NCBI GenBank assembly: GCA_031277795.1
Contig: JAITLQ010000013.1
Coordinates: 223,566-287,565, forward strand
Length of the DNA stretch: 64,000 bases
Source of the DNA: Arthrobacter sp.
GTDB lineage: Bacteria > Actinomycetota > Actinomycetes > Actinomycetales > Micrococcaceae
Reading direction: 5' to 3'
Positions 1 through 7,734 of the stretch are shown piece after piece. Every line of letters starts with the position of its first letter. Position 1 is the stretch's first letter. The notes beneath the pieces are model-generated. The model was not told the origin of the DNA and searched no databases. It saw only the letters and a program-made list of their open reading frames with translations. The translations under genes and the position numbers were made by a program.

Positions 1-985
1 CAAAGGCGCCGAAGCCGATGATGGTGATGGCGCCCGGTGTGCTCTGCAGGGCGGGGAACCAGCGCCCGACCGAGAGGTCCCAGGCCTGATAGACCGAGGA
101 GTTGCCGGCGCCACGGCTGCCGCTGAAGGAGTAGAAGGTCCACCAGCGATCGAAGGCGGCGATGGCAAAGGGCACGTTGACCGCGAGCCACGCCGCGGCG
201 GCCCCGCCCACCACCTTGAAGAAGGGCTTATAGACGCCGGTGCGGATGGCGATCACGAGGAGCGCCCCCAGGGCGAGCGCCGGGTAGAGCTTCGTGGCGG
301 CGCCGAGCCCGATGAGGATGCCGGCCAGCCACGGGTGTTCGCGCCCCAAGGCGAGCAGCCCCAGCGCGAGCATGGCCACGGCCCACATGTCCCAGTTAAC
401 GGTCAGCGCAAAGAGCATGGCCGGGCTCGCGGCCACGATCGCCGCGTCCCAGATCCGCCGCCCCGAGCACTTGGCCACGGCGAGCACCACCACGGCCCAG
501 AGGGCCACGGCAAAGAAGGTATTGATGTCGAAGTAGGCCAGCAGCTGCTGGCCGGGCTCCAGCGAGCGCGGGACAAGAAGCGAGAGCACCGAAGCGATGG
601 CGGACATCAGGACCGGGTACTCGAACGGCTCCCCGGAGGAACCGGTGAACGGTGCCCAGGCGTCGGCCGCAAAGCCACGCCCGCCCCACAGGGCCGTCCA
701 ATCCGAATAGCACATGCCGACAAAGGCGTTCTGGGCACCACCCCAACCGTTCTGCCTGCACACGTCCTTGGAGAGGACGGTGAGCAAGCCAAAGACGGTG
801 ACGATGACCAGCAGCACGCGCTCCACGCGCCAGAAACCGGGGCTGACGACGCCGGGCTCGGTGCGTCGGCCCAGCGGGCCGCCGATCGCCCCCACGAGGG
901 ATCGAAGGAACGCGTCGTTGCGGCTGGGCACCGTGATGCGCAGCGGACCGCGGCGGTGATGACCCTGGGGATCCTGGCTCGACAT
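1..985 (-). CDS. GT87 family polyprenyl-phosphate mannosyltransferase, 3' part outside window
   Basis: The minus strand is open from an ATG at 985 to the window edge. The translation is a polytopic membrane protein with many hydrophobic stretches. Motifs such as YSDWTALWGGRG (a DW/DY-type acidic loop after the first membrane segment), FEYPVL and ATKLYPALALG match the DUF2029/GT87 family. These integral-membrane glycosyltransferases use polyprenyl-phosphate sugars on the outer face of the membrane. In actinobacteria such a gene often lies near ino1 and a class A PBP. TAGGCT lies exactly 13 nt before the ATG, which suggests a leaderless message. The C-terminus lies beyond the window, so length cannot be judged. 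The family call is fairly secure; the acceptor is unknown. Confidence 0.8.
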   Translation of the reverse strand, partial: MSSQDPQGHHRRGPLRITVPSRNDAFLRSLVGAIGGPLGRRTEPGVVSPGFWRVERVLLVIVTVFGLLTVLSKDVCRQNGWGGAQNAFVGMCYSDWTALWGGRGFAADAWAPFTGSSGEPFEYPVLMSAIASVLSLLVPRSLEPGQQLLAYFDINTFFAVALWAVVVLAVAKCSGRRIWDAAIVAASPAMLFALTVNWDMWAVAMLALGLLALGREHPWLAGILIGLGAATKLYPALALGALLVIAIRTGVYKPFFKVVGGAAAAWLAVNVPFAIAAFDRWWTFYSFSGSRGAGNSSVYQAWDLSVGRWFPALQSTPGAITIIGFGAF

Positions 986-992
986 GCGCACC

Positions 993-998
993 AGCCTA
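993..998 (-). promoter_or_regulatory. -10 element of a leaderless GT87 transcript
   Basis: TAGGCT (TANNNT) on the minus strand begins 13 nt upstream of the ATG at 985, placing the transcription start at or next to the start codon. No ribosome binding site is present. Confidence 0.45.
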
Positions 999-1031
999 CG
1001 GTGAGCCCGCCCCCCCAGGTCCTTTTGCCAA

Positions 1032-1056
1032 GGAATGGATGTATCCTGACGCCGTC
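1032..1056 (+). promoter_or_regulatory. candidate ECF-type promoter for the lipoprotein gene
   Basis: GGAAT is followed after 16 nt by CGTC, the layout of actinobacterial ECF sigma promoters. A TATCCT at 1042-1047 could instead serve as a housekeeping -10. Either start would leave a short leader containing the GAGGGG ribosome binding site of the gene at 1091. Confidence 0.3.
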
Positions 1057-1090
1057 AGAAACTCATGCCCGATGTCGAGGGGAACATCCC

Positions 1091-1747
1091 ATGAAGAATG
1101 CCCTGCCGCGAGTGCTGGCCGTCGCCTCGGTCTGCACGCTCGCCCTCACCGTGTCCGCCTGTTCTGCCGAGCAGGGGGTGCCCGGCCTGCCCGGGCTCGT
1201 CGCCGAGCGCTCCGCCGACACCCCGCCGCCCGTTGCCGCTCCCACCGCGGCCCCGACGCTCCCGTCGCCGACCACCGCACCCGAGCCGACGGACGAGCCG
1301 TTCTCCACTGACCCGACGGACTCGACGGACTCGACGGACTCGACCGACGATCCGTTCCAGTCCGAGGAGACCACGGCCGCCCCACAGACCTCCGCCAGCG
1401 CCTACGCCCCCACGGATCGCTACAAGGCGGACCAAGCGGTGTGCGGCGACGCCTACCAGGCCACCTACTACTACGAGTCCCCCTCGGACTCGAGCAAGTA
1501 TTTCGAGATCTACTTCGCCCGAGCCAGCAAGCTCAAGGCGCTGGCCTCCAAGGCGAGCATCCCCGAGATCAAGCAAGCCATCACCTCCCTGCAGAACTTC
1601 AACCAGTCCTTGGGCGACGCCTTCAAGGCCCGCGACACCACCAAGATGAGCGAACTGACCCGGAGCATGACCGACACCGAAGGCGACTACCGCGCCTCCG
1701 TCCGGCTGCTCATGACCTGCCGCTACGGCTACGAGATGGGTCAGTAA
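1091..1747 (+). CDS. secreted lipoprotein of unknown function
   Basis: The 218-aa protein starts at an ATG preceded by GAGGGG. It has a charged N-terminus, a hydrophobic core and a lipobox ending VSAC at about residue 25, so it should be lipidated and anchored on the outer face of the membrane. Residues about 30-100 form a Pro/Thr/Asp-rich linker with a tandem STD repeat (DNA repeat near 1316-1345). The C-terminal about 120 residues look helical and contain two Cys that could form a disulfide. A longer frame open upstream runs antisense through the GT87 gene and is not real. No known family is recognised. Confidence 0.75.
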   Translation: MKNALPRVLAVASVCTLALTVSACSAEQGVPGLPGLVAERSADTPPPVAAPTAAPTLPSPTTAPEPTDEPFSTDPTDSTDSTDSTDDPFQSEETTAAPQTSASAYAPTDRYKADQAVCGDAYQATYYYESPSDSSKYFEIYFARASKLKALASKASIPEIKQAITSLQNFNQSLGDAFKARDTTKMSELTRSMTDTEGDYRASVRLLMTCRYGYEMGQ

Positions 1748-1760
1748 ACCGACCGGATCG

Positions 1761-1800
1761 GCGGCGGGGCGGGTTTCTTCACAGGAACCCGCCCCGCCGC
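1761..1800 (+). terminator. Rho-independent-like hairpin after the lipoprotein gene
   Basis: A perfect 15-bp GC-rich stem (1761-1775 with 1786-1800) surrounds a 10-nt loop. There is no long T tract, which is common for actinobacterial terminators. Confidence 0.6.
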
Positions 1801-1859
1801 GCATCGCCGGACCAACCGGCGCCCCGGTGACGCAAAGTGTTCGGGTTCGTCACCTCCCA

Positions 1860-1909
1860 TTCACCCAGCCCCGGTGTGGGCGTCACCCTGGCTCCTTAGC
1901 GTCAGGGAC
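1860..1909 (+). promoter_or_regulatory. promoter and operator block of the ulosonic-acid operon
   Basis: TTCACC (1860) - 16 nt - GTCA (1882) - 11 nt - TAGCGTC (1897) - 6 nt - GTG start (1910). TAGCGT begins 13 nt before the start codon, consistent with leaderless transcription. Exactly the same blocks at the same spacings precede the glycosyltransferase gene at 5311, which points to common control. Confidence 0.6.
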
Positions 1910-3211
1910 GTGAACACCACAGAGCACACCCACCGCACCGACCGCGTGGTCGTCGTCATCCCCGCCAGGGGTGGCTCCAAGGGTGTCCCCCTCAAGAATC
2001 TGCGGCCCGTTGCCGGGCGCTCGCTCGTGGCCAGGGCCATCGACGCTGCCAAGGCGGCCACCCTCGTGACCGACGTGCTCGTGAGCACCGATCACGCCGG
2101 GATCGCCCGCGAGGCGGTCGCCGCCGGTGCCAAGATCGTGGAGCGCCCAGACGAGCTCTCCGGCGACACCGCCAGCAGCGAATCGGCCGTCCTGCATGCG
2201 CTCGACACCCTCGCCGCCAACGGCCACGAGCAGCCCACCATCACGGTGCTCTTGCAGTGCACCTCGCCCTTCATCGATCCGGCGGATCTCGACGAGGCCA
2301 TCCGCCGCGTCCTCGTGGGCGGCGCCGATGTGAGCTTTGCCGCCGTGGAGGACCACGGCTTCCTCTGGACGAGGGACACGGCCGGCTCCGTCCTCGCCGT
2401 GGGCCACGAGGCGACCCACCGCCCGCGGCGTCAGGACCGCGCCCCGCAGTACCGCGAGACCGGCGCGTTCTACGCCATGCGCACCACGGGTCTGCGCAGC
2501 GCCCGCCACCGCTTCTTCGGCAGCATCGACATCCTCGAGGTCCCGGCGTGGACGGCACCGGAGATCGACACCCTCGAGGACCTGCAGGCCGTGTCCGAGC
2601 TGGCCGCCCGCCGGGCCCACGCCTCCGGTTCGGCCGCCCTCCTCGACGTGGACGCGCTCGTCACCGACTTCGACGGCGTCCACACGGACGACGCTGCCTT
2701 CGTGAGCCAGGACGGCACCGAGTCGGTGCGCGTGAGCCGGGGGGACGGCATGGGCGTCTCCCGCCTCACGCGCTCCGGGGTCCCGCTGCTCATCCTGTCC
2801 ACCGAGGTCAACCCCGTCGTCAGCGCCCGCGCCGCCAAGCTCGGCGTCCCGGTGCTGCAGGGCGTCTCCGACAAGGCGGGCGCGCTGCGCGCCTGGATGC
2901 AGGAGCACGGCCTCAACCCTCGGCGCGTCGCCTACCTCGGCAACGACGTCAACGACCTGCCCGCGCTGCGCCTCGTCGGCTGGCCCCTCGCCGTGGCGGA
3001 CGCCCGCCCCGAGGTCCTCGCCGAGGCCCGCCTGACCCTGGCCGCCCGGGGCGGCCACGGCGCCGTCCGCGAGGCCTGCGAGCGCGTGCTGGCCGGCCGG
3101 GCGGCGGCCCAGGCCGCGCCGTCGGGCACCGATGTCACCACCCCCCATCTGTCCGTCGCCGCCCCGGCGCCGGTTCACCACACCTCCCCGGTCGCGACCG
3201 CGACCGCGTGA
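1910..3211 (+). CDS. acylneuraminate cytidylyltransferase fused to a KdsC-like HAD phosphatase
   Basis: The 433-aa protein has two domains. Residues about 13-235 are a CMP-nonulosonate synthetase (NeuA type) with the nucleotide-binding motif IPARGGSKGVPLKN at 17-30; it would couple CTP to a sialic-acid-like sugar. Residues about 245-400 are a HAD phosphatase of the KdsC/NeuA-C type, with DFDGVHTDD as the nucleophile motif and LGNDVND as the metal-binding motif. The phosphatase may remove the 9- or 8-phosphate before activation. The GTG at 1910 is chosen because a -10 element lies 13 nt upstream and no ribosome binding site is visible. It precedes neuB by 23 nt. The exact sugar (Neu5Ac, Kdn or other) cannot be told. 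Confidence 0.85.
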   Translation: MNTTEHTHRTDRVVVVIPARGGSKGVPLKNLRPVAGRSLVARAIDAAKAATLVTDVLVSTDHAGIAREAVAAGAKIVERPDELSGDTASSESAVLHALDTLAANGHEQPTITVLLQCTSPFIDPADLDEAIRRVLVGGADVSFAAVEDHGFLWTRDTAGSVLAVGHEATHRPRRQDRAPQYRETGAFYAMRTTGLRSARHRFFGSIDILEVPAWTAPEIDTLEDLQAVSELAARRAHASGSAALLDVDALVTDFDGVHTDDAAFVSQDGTESVRVSRGDGMGVSRLTRSGVPLLILSTEVNPVVSARAAKLGVPVLQGVSDKAGALRAWMQEHGLNPRRVAYLGNDVNDLPALRLVGWPLAVADARPEVLAEARLTLAARGGHGAVREACERVLAGRAAAQAAPSGTDVTTPHLSVAAPAPVHHTSPVATATA

Positions 3212-3234
3212 AACCCCTTCGAAAGGCACTTGCG

Positions 3235-4134
3235 ATGACCACCATCGATTCCACCCGCGCCACCCAGCCCGTGCAGATCGGCGAGAACCTCCTCGGCGCC
3301 GACCAGGACGTCTACGTGATCGGCGAGATCGGCATCAACCACAACGGCGACATCGAGGTGGCCAAGCAGCTCATCGACATCTCGGCCGAGGCCGGCGCCA
3401 ACGCCGTGAAGTTCCAGAAGCGCACGCCGGAGATCTCCACCCCCAAGGACATGCGCGACAAGATCCGCTCCACCCCGTGGGGCGACATGACCTACCTCGA
3501 CTACCGCTACCGCGTGGAGTTCGACGACGCCCAGTACAAGGAGCTGCTCTCCTACGCCGCCGAGCGCGGCCTCGACGCCTTCGCCTCCCCGTGGGACGTG
3601 CCCTCCGTGGAGTTCATGGAGAACCTGGGCGCCGTGACCCACAAGGTCGCCTCGGCCTCCGTCACCGACATCGAGCTGCTGACCGCCCTGCGCGAGACCG
3701 GCAAGCCGATCATCCTCTCCACCGGCATGTCCACGATCGAGCAGATCGACAAGGCCGTCGAGACCCTCGGCACCGACAAGCTCGTGCTCATGCACGCCAC
3801 CTCGACCTACCCGCTGCCGGCCGAGGAGGCCAACCTGCGCATGATCGAGACGCTGCGCGAGCGCTACCAGGTGCCCGTGGGCTACTCCGGCCACGAGCGC
3901 GGCCTGCAGATCTCCCTCGCCGCCGTCGCCCTCGGCGCCGTCACCGTGGAGCGCCACATCACCCTGGATCGCACCATGTGGGGCTCGGACCAGGCCGCGT
4001 CGCTCGAGCCCAAGGGCTTCGCCTCGCTCATCCGCGACATCCGCATCCTGCAGGACGCCCTGGGCGACGGCGTGAAGCGCGTGTTCCCCGGCGAGTTGGC
4101 GCCGCTCTCGCGCCTGCGCCGCGTCGACGCCTGA
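3235..4134 (+). CDS. N-acylneuraminate/nonulosonate synthase (NeuB type), lacking SAF domain
   Basis: The 299-aa protein condenses phosphoenolpyruvate with a hexosamine-type sugar to give a nonulosonic acid. The TIM-barrel signatures are clear: GEIGINHNGD at residues 30-39, NAVKFQKR, STGMSTI, GYSGHE and VERHITLD. A GAAAGG ribosome binding site precedes the ATG. The protein stops after the barrel. Classical NeuB (about 340 aa) carries a C-terminal antifreeze-like SAF domain that closes the partner active site, and it is absent here. It is cotranscribed with the cytidylyltransferase upstream. The substrate may be mannose or mannose-6-P (Kdn) or ManNAc. Confidence 0.87.
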   Translation: MTTIDSTRATQPVQIGENLLGADQDVYVIGEIGINHNGDIEVAKQLIDISAEAGANAVKFQKRTPEISTPKDMRDKIRSTPWGDMTYLDYRYRVEFDDAQYKELLSYAAERGLDAFASPWDVPSVEFMENLGAVTHKVASASVTDIELLTALRETGKPIILSTGMSTIEQIDKAVETLGTDKLVLMHATSTYPLPAEEANLRMIETLRERYQVPVGYSGHERGLQISLAAVALGAVTVERHITLDRTMWGSDQAASLEPKGFASLIRDIRILQDALGDGVKRVFPGELAPLSRLRRVDA

Positions 4135-4197
4135 GCCGATCGGCTTGGCTCGGCGGGCCGCGGGTGTCGGCGCGGCCGGCTGAGGCGAGATGCACGA

Positions 4198-4234
4198 CGA
4201 CGCCGGGTCGCCCTTGGGGGGCGGCCCGGCGTCG
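4198..4234 (+). terminator. hairpin terminator after neuB-like gene
   Basis: A 15-bp stem with one mismatch (4198-4212 with 4220-4234) has a short loop and lies 64 nt after the synthase stop codon. It separates this operon from the convergent gene at 4416-5213. Confidence 0.6.
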
Positions 4235-4280
4235 CGCTGTGCTGTGCTGCGGTGCGGTGCGGTGCGGTGCGCCCGCCCGT

Positions 4281-4410
4281 TTGTCACCCCCTTCCCGGAA
4301 TCTCACCCCCGCGGCGCATTTTCACCCCCGCTGCGCTTTTTCACCGTCCCGAGGGCGGTGCAAAAACCACCGAGGGGGTGCGGATTCCGCGAGGGGGTGA
4401 AAAAGCGGGG
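4281..4410. repeat. palindromic array of 19-nt TCACCCCC repeats
   Basis: TCACCCCC occurs at 4284, 4303 and 4322 with a variant TCACCGTC at 4341, giving a strict 19-nt period. The right half carries inverted copies, GGGGGTG at 4374 and GGGGGTGA at 4393, again 19 nt apart. The centre (4337-4366) is itself a hairpin. The array lies between two convergent genes and contains no ORF of its own. Confidence 0.7.
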
Positions 4411-4415
4411 CGGGT

Positions 4416-5213
4416 TCAGTTGCTCAGGGCCAGCTCGGCGCGGAAGAAGGCGTCGGCGTCGCGCCGGGCCGCCGCGCGCTCGGAGGGATCCTCCCCCGCC
4501 GCCTCGAAGCCGACGGCCCGGGCCATCTCACGCTCAACAAACTCCGCGAGCGCGGCAGGCACCTCGCCGCTGCCCATCTCGCGGGTCCGCGACTTGAGTT
4601 CGATGAGGCCGAGGGCCGCGGAACGCACCTGCGAGCCCGGGTTGGCCTCGGCGAGCAGGGTGGGCAGGTCCATGGGAGGCAGGACCCGGTCGGGGTGCTC
4701 GGCGAGCCAGTGCAGCGCGGCGGCGGGGCGCAGCACGTAGAAGAAACGCTTGAGGTTGGCCCGGCCCAGGCGCTGCTGCCGCGCCACGTGAAGGTAGTGC
4801 CGCCCCAGATCCTCGCGGCGCACCACGCGCTCGGCGAGCGCCAAGACCCGGTCCCTGAAGGCCGCGTCGCCGGAATAGACGATGGGAGAGCGCAGCCACT
4901 CGAGCGCAGCGGCGTTGCCCTTCACGATGAGCCTCACCGCCTTGGCCAGGTCCCAGCCGTTGACGTCGAACACCGCATCGAGCGGCGTCTCGATGACGTC
5001 CCTGCGGGGCCAGAGCGAAAGGTAGTCGGCGGCCGGGCGCAGGTACAGGAAGCGGGCGTCGTAGTCGCTGTCGGGCGAGGGAAAGCCCCATGCGCGCGAA
5101 CCGGACTCGATGGCCCACAGCACGCGCACCCCATGGGCGGCCTCCACACCGCCGAGCCGCTCGTCGATGCCGGCGACGACGGTGGGGTCCAGGCTGCTTG
5201 GCACGTTGCGCAT
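4416..5213 (-). CDS. nucleotidyltransferase (YcgL/COG3541-like, DNA polymerase beta superfamily)
   Basis: The 265-aa protein shows the minimal nucleotidyltransferase signature near its N-terminus: ESGSRAWGFPSPDSDYDARFLY at residues about 37-58, with the G-S and D-x-D metal-binding pattern. This fits the predicted nucleotidyltransferases of the YcgL group, whose substrates are not defined. The rest is helical. The gene is transcribed against its neighbours and splits the ulosonic-acid synthesis genes from the transferase operon, so it may be an unrelated insertion. The start is the ATG at 5213; no strong ribosome binding site helps to choose. Confidence 0.7.
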   Translation of the reverse strand: MRNVPSSLDPTVVAGIDERLGGVEAAHGVRVLWAIESGSRAWGFPSPDSDYDARFLYLRPAADYLSLWPRRDVIETPLDAVFDVNGWDLAKAVRLIVKGNAAALEWLRSPIVYSGDAAFRDRVLALAERVVRREDLGRHYLHVARQQRLGRANLKRFFYVLRPAAALHWLAEHPDRVLPPMDLPTLLAEANPGSQVRSAALGLIELKSRTREMGSGEVPAALAEFVEREMARAVGFEAAGEDPSERAAARRDADAFFRAELALSN

Positions 5214-5260
5214 GCCCCAGGAGACTACCCGCGCGCCCTGGGCGATCGCTTTGCCTCGCG

Positions 5261-5310
5261 TTCACCTTGGCGTGGAGTAAGGGTCATGTCGCCCTCGTAG
5301 CGTCCAGTTC
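5261..5310 (+). promoter_or_regulatory. promoter and operator block of the polymer transferase operon
   Basis: TTCACC (5261) - 16 nt - GTCA (5283) - 11 nt - TAGCGTC (5298) - 6 nt - ATG (5311). Block order and all three spacings equal those before the gene at 1910. TAGCGT starts 13 nt before the ATG, so the mRNA is probably leaderless. Confidence 0.6.
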
Positions 5311-6306
5311 ATGGCCCCCGACCTCAGCTTGATCGTCACCGCTCACCAGCAGGCATCGTTCCTGCGGGATGCGCTGACGAGCCTCACCCGCCAGTTCGAC
5401 GATCCCTCGCGCCTCGAGGTGATCGTGGTGGACGACGGTTCCGATGACGACCCGGCGGCCGTGGTCAAGGAGTTTGCGGGGCGCCTCCCGCGCCTCGAGT
5501 TCCTCTCCCTCTCCCCCGCCCGCGGCGTCTCGGCCGCCCGCAACGCCGGCCTGGCCGTCGCGACGGGCAGGGCGGTTGCCGTGCTCGACGGGGACGATTG
5601 GTACGCCCCCGGCCACCTGGCCCACATGCTCGCGTGGCTGGACCGGCTCGGCGTCGATTTCGTCAAGTGCGATGTCATCCCAGACACCCGCGGGACCCGC
5701 GTCATCAAACCTGCCCCGCAGGCCAGGCGCCACGTATCACTCGAGCCGAGCGGCTCGATCCTTCCCGTCGCGGCCGCGACCATGATCGATTACCCCTTTG
5801 TGTGGGCCGCCGTGTACCGCCGGGAACTGCTTGACTCCGGCCTGCTGCACTTCGACGAGACGCTGCGCACCGCGGAGGACCGCGAAATCACGTGGCGCCT
5901 GCACCTGCAGGCCGCGAGCTTTGCCGTCGTGGACGCCCCCGGCATCCTGTACCGCCGCGGCGTCGCCACCTCGCTCACCGCGATTCCCGACGAGCGCCAG
6001 CTGGACTTCGGCCCGGCCTACCGCAAGATCCTCGCCGGCGTGCTGGCACATCCGGAGGCGGATCGTTTCCTGCCCAAGGCCCTACGCCAGTGCCTGGCTA
6101 TCGCGCACCATCACGTGGCCCGTCAACACGAGCTCAGCCAGGCCACGCGCGCCGGGCTCGCCCCCGCCCTCCTCGAGGCCGTGACCGACCTGAGCCCCGC
6201 CCAGATTGCTGAGGCACTGGAGGGGCTTGACCCGAAGCGCCGCAAGGCCCTTCGCCCGCTCCTGGCCCCGGCCTTGCGCGCCGAAGGTGCGGAGGCCGCG
6301 GCATGA
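5311..6306 (+). CDS. family 2 glycosyltransferase
   Basis: The 331-aa protein has a GT-A fold start: LSLIVTAHQQ, then VIVVDDGSDDD, AARNAGLAVATG and the DxD-type VLDGDDW at residues about 90-96. TAEDREITWRL fits the acceptor/catalytic ED motif. Such enzymes transfer a sugar from a nucleotide sugar at the cytoplasmic face. It opens a five-gene unit in which each following gene overlaps or nearly abuts the one before, beginning with an ATGA overlap to the gene at 6303, so the products are probably made together. It may prime or extend the linkage unit or the main chain of the polymer. Donor and acceptor are not predictable. Confidence 0.85.
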   Translation: MAPDLSLIVTAHQQASFLRDALTSLTRQFDDPSRLEVIVVDDGSDDDPAAVVKEFAGRLPRLEFLSLSPARGVSAARNAGLAVATGRAVAVLDGDDWYAPGHLAHMLAWLDRLGVDFVKCDVIPDTRGTRVIKPAPQARRHVSLEPSGSILPVAAATMIDYPFVWAAVYRRELLDSGLLHFDETLRTAEDREITWRLHLQAASFAVVDAPGILYRRGVATSLTAIPDERQLDFGPAYRKILAGVLAHPEADRFLPKALRQCLAIAHHHVARQHELSQATRAGLAPALLEAVTDLSPAQIAEALEGLDPKRRKALRPLLAPALRAEGAEAAA

Positions 6307-7733
6307 TTCATCTCTTCGAAGCCTCGACCCTCTATCAAGTGGCGTCCCTCAACGCGATGCTCGGCTCGGGTGCGCTCGGTGAGCGCCGCGAGGGCGAGGA
6401 GCGCGTGCTCGTGCTCATCAACTCGGCCAGGCAGCCGGAGCTTGTCCCCTCCTTGCAGGAGACCCCCGGCTTTGAGCGGCTCGCCGCAGCCTTCGACCGG
6501 ATCATCGACTTTGGCGCCCAGCTCTGGCCGCGGCGCCCCCACCAGTTCAACCCCCGCACCGAGGAGTTGCCCCTGTGGCAGAGCCTCCTGCGCACGCAGT
6601 GGGGGCTCGGGACCGAGCCGGTGCGGCTCTACCTTGAGTCGCTGCAGGCCAACCCGGCCAAGGCCCTCGCGCGGGTCTTTGGCTCCTCGCCGCTGGTGGT
6701 CCACTCGGACGGGCTCATGAGCTACGGTCCCACCCGCGTCACGCTGCCGCGGGACATCCTGCAGCGCGTTGATGCCGTGGCCTACCTGGATCTCTTGCCC
6801 GGCCTCAGCCCGATCTTGCTGCGGGAGACGGGCGCGCAACTCATCCCCGTCCCGGCGTCGGCTCTCGGCGAGCTCATCGCTGACTGGGCACGGGCCGAGC
6901 GCCCCTCGGAGCAGGCGGCCGCGGTCGCCAACACCCCGGACCGGGTCGCACTCCTCCTTGGTCAGTATCTCGCCGACCTGGGCATCGTCACGCCCGAGCA
7001 GGAGCGCGACTTGGCGGCCGCCATGCTCCACGAAGCCAAGGCCGCCGGAGCGAGCGTGGTGGCATACAAGCCGCACCCGAGCGCCTCGCTCACCTCGCTC
7101 CAAGCGGTCCTCGAGGCCGCCCGTGCCGCGGGCGTGGACGCCGTGATCCTGCCAGACACCGTGCCGGCCGAGGTCGTGGCCGAATGGGTCGACCCGGCCG
7201 TGGTGGTGTCCGCCTTCTCCACGGGCCTCGTGACTCTGCGGGCCACGCGCGGAGTACGCGCCGTGGCCGTCGGCACCGAGGAGCTCATGCCGCTCCTGAG
7301 CCCCTACCAAAACTCCAATCGGGTGCCTCTGATCCTCGCCGACGCCTTGTTGCGCCCCGGCTCCGATCCCCGGCTGGCCCAGGATCCTGCTCTCCTGCAG
7401 GGCCTCATGGAGGCCGTGGCCTACGCCATGCGTTCCACGCTCTTGCCGGAGCTGCGGCAGCCGGCCCAGGACTTCCTCACGCGGCACCCCGATCTGCGCG
7501 ATCGCTACGTCAAACAGCGCCGACTGCGCGTGCTTGGCCTGCCCCACCGCGTCGGCCGGGCACCCTCGCGCGCCCACCGCTTGGCGCAGTGGATCTTGCG
7601 CGATCCGGAGTTGGCGCGCCGCACGCTCGGCACCCTGGGGCGGCTGCGTACCCCGGGTGGGTTGCGCGGCGGCCCCCGCCGGGCCGCGGGCGCCGTGGGC
7701 TCGCGCCTCGTGACCTGGTCCAAGCGGGGCTGA
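6303..7733 (+). CDS. polysialyltransferase-like glycosyltransferase
   Basis: The 476-aa protein resembles bacterial alpha-2,8-polysialyltransferase family proteins. It keeps the three expected landmarks in order: an acidic-glycine pair in VHSDGLMSYG (about 134-143), an HP motif in YKPHPSAS (about 254-261) and a Ser/Thr cluster in SAFSTGLVT (about 302-310). In the capsule enzymes these bind the CMP-sugar and act as catalytic base. With the NeuA/NeuB-type genes beside it, the likely job is polymerising a nonulosonic acid. It overlaps the GT2 gene by ATGA and is followed after 1 nt by a paralogue. The C-terminal about 60 residues are basic. Confidence 0.72.
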   Translation: MIHLFEASTLYQVASLNAMLGSGALGERREGEERVLVLINSARQPELVPSLQETPGFERLAAAFDRIIDFGAQLWPRRPHQFNPRTEELPLWQSLLRTQWGLGTEPVRLYLESLQANPAKALARVFGSSPLVVHSDGLMSYGPTRVTLPRDILQRVDAVAYLDLLPGLSPILLRETGAQLIPVPASALGELIADWARAERPSEQAAAVANTPDRVALLLGQYLADLGIVTPEQERDLAAAMLHEAKAAGASVVAYKPHPSASLTSLQAVLEAARAAGVDAVILPDTVPAEVVAEWVDPAVVVSAFSTGLVTLRATRGVRAVAVGTEELMPLLSPYQNSNRVPLILADALLRPGSDPRLAQDPALLQGLMEAVAYAMRSTLLPELRQPAQDFLTRHPDLRDRYVKQRRLRVLGLPHRVGRAPSRAHRLAQWILRDPELARRTLGTLGRLRTPGGLRGGPRRAAGAVGSRLVTWSKRG

Positions 7734-7734
7734 C

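Noticed and set aside
335..1090. Long plus-strand open frame upstream of the lipoprotein start
   Set aside because: It is antisense to the GT87 gene and only open because of GC-rich codon bias; the signal peptide starts at 1091.
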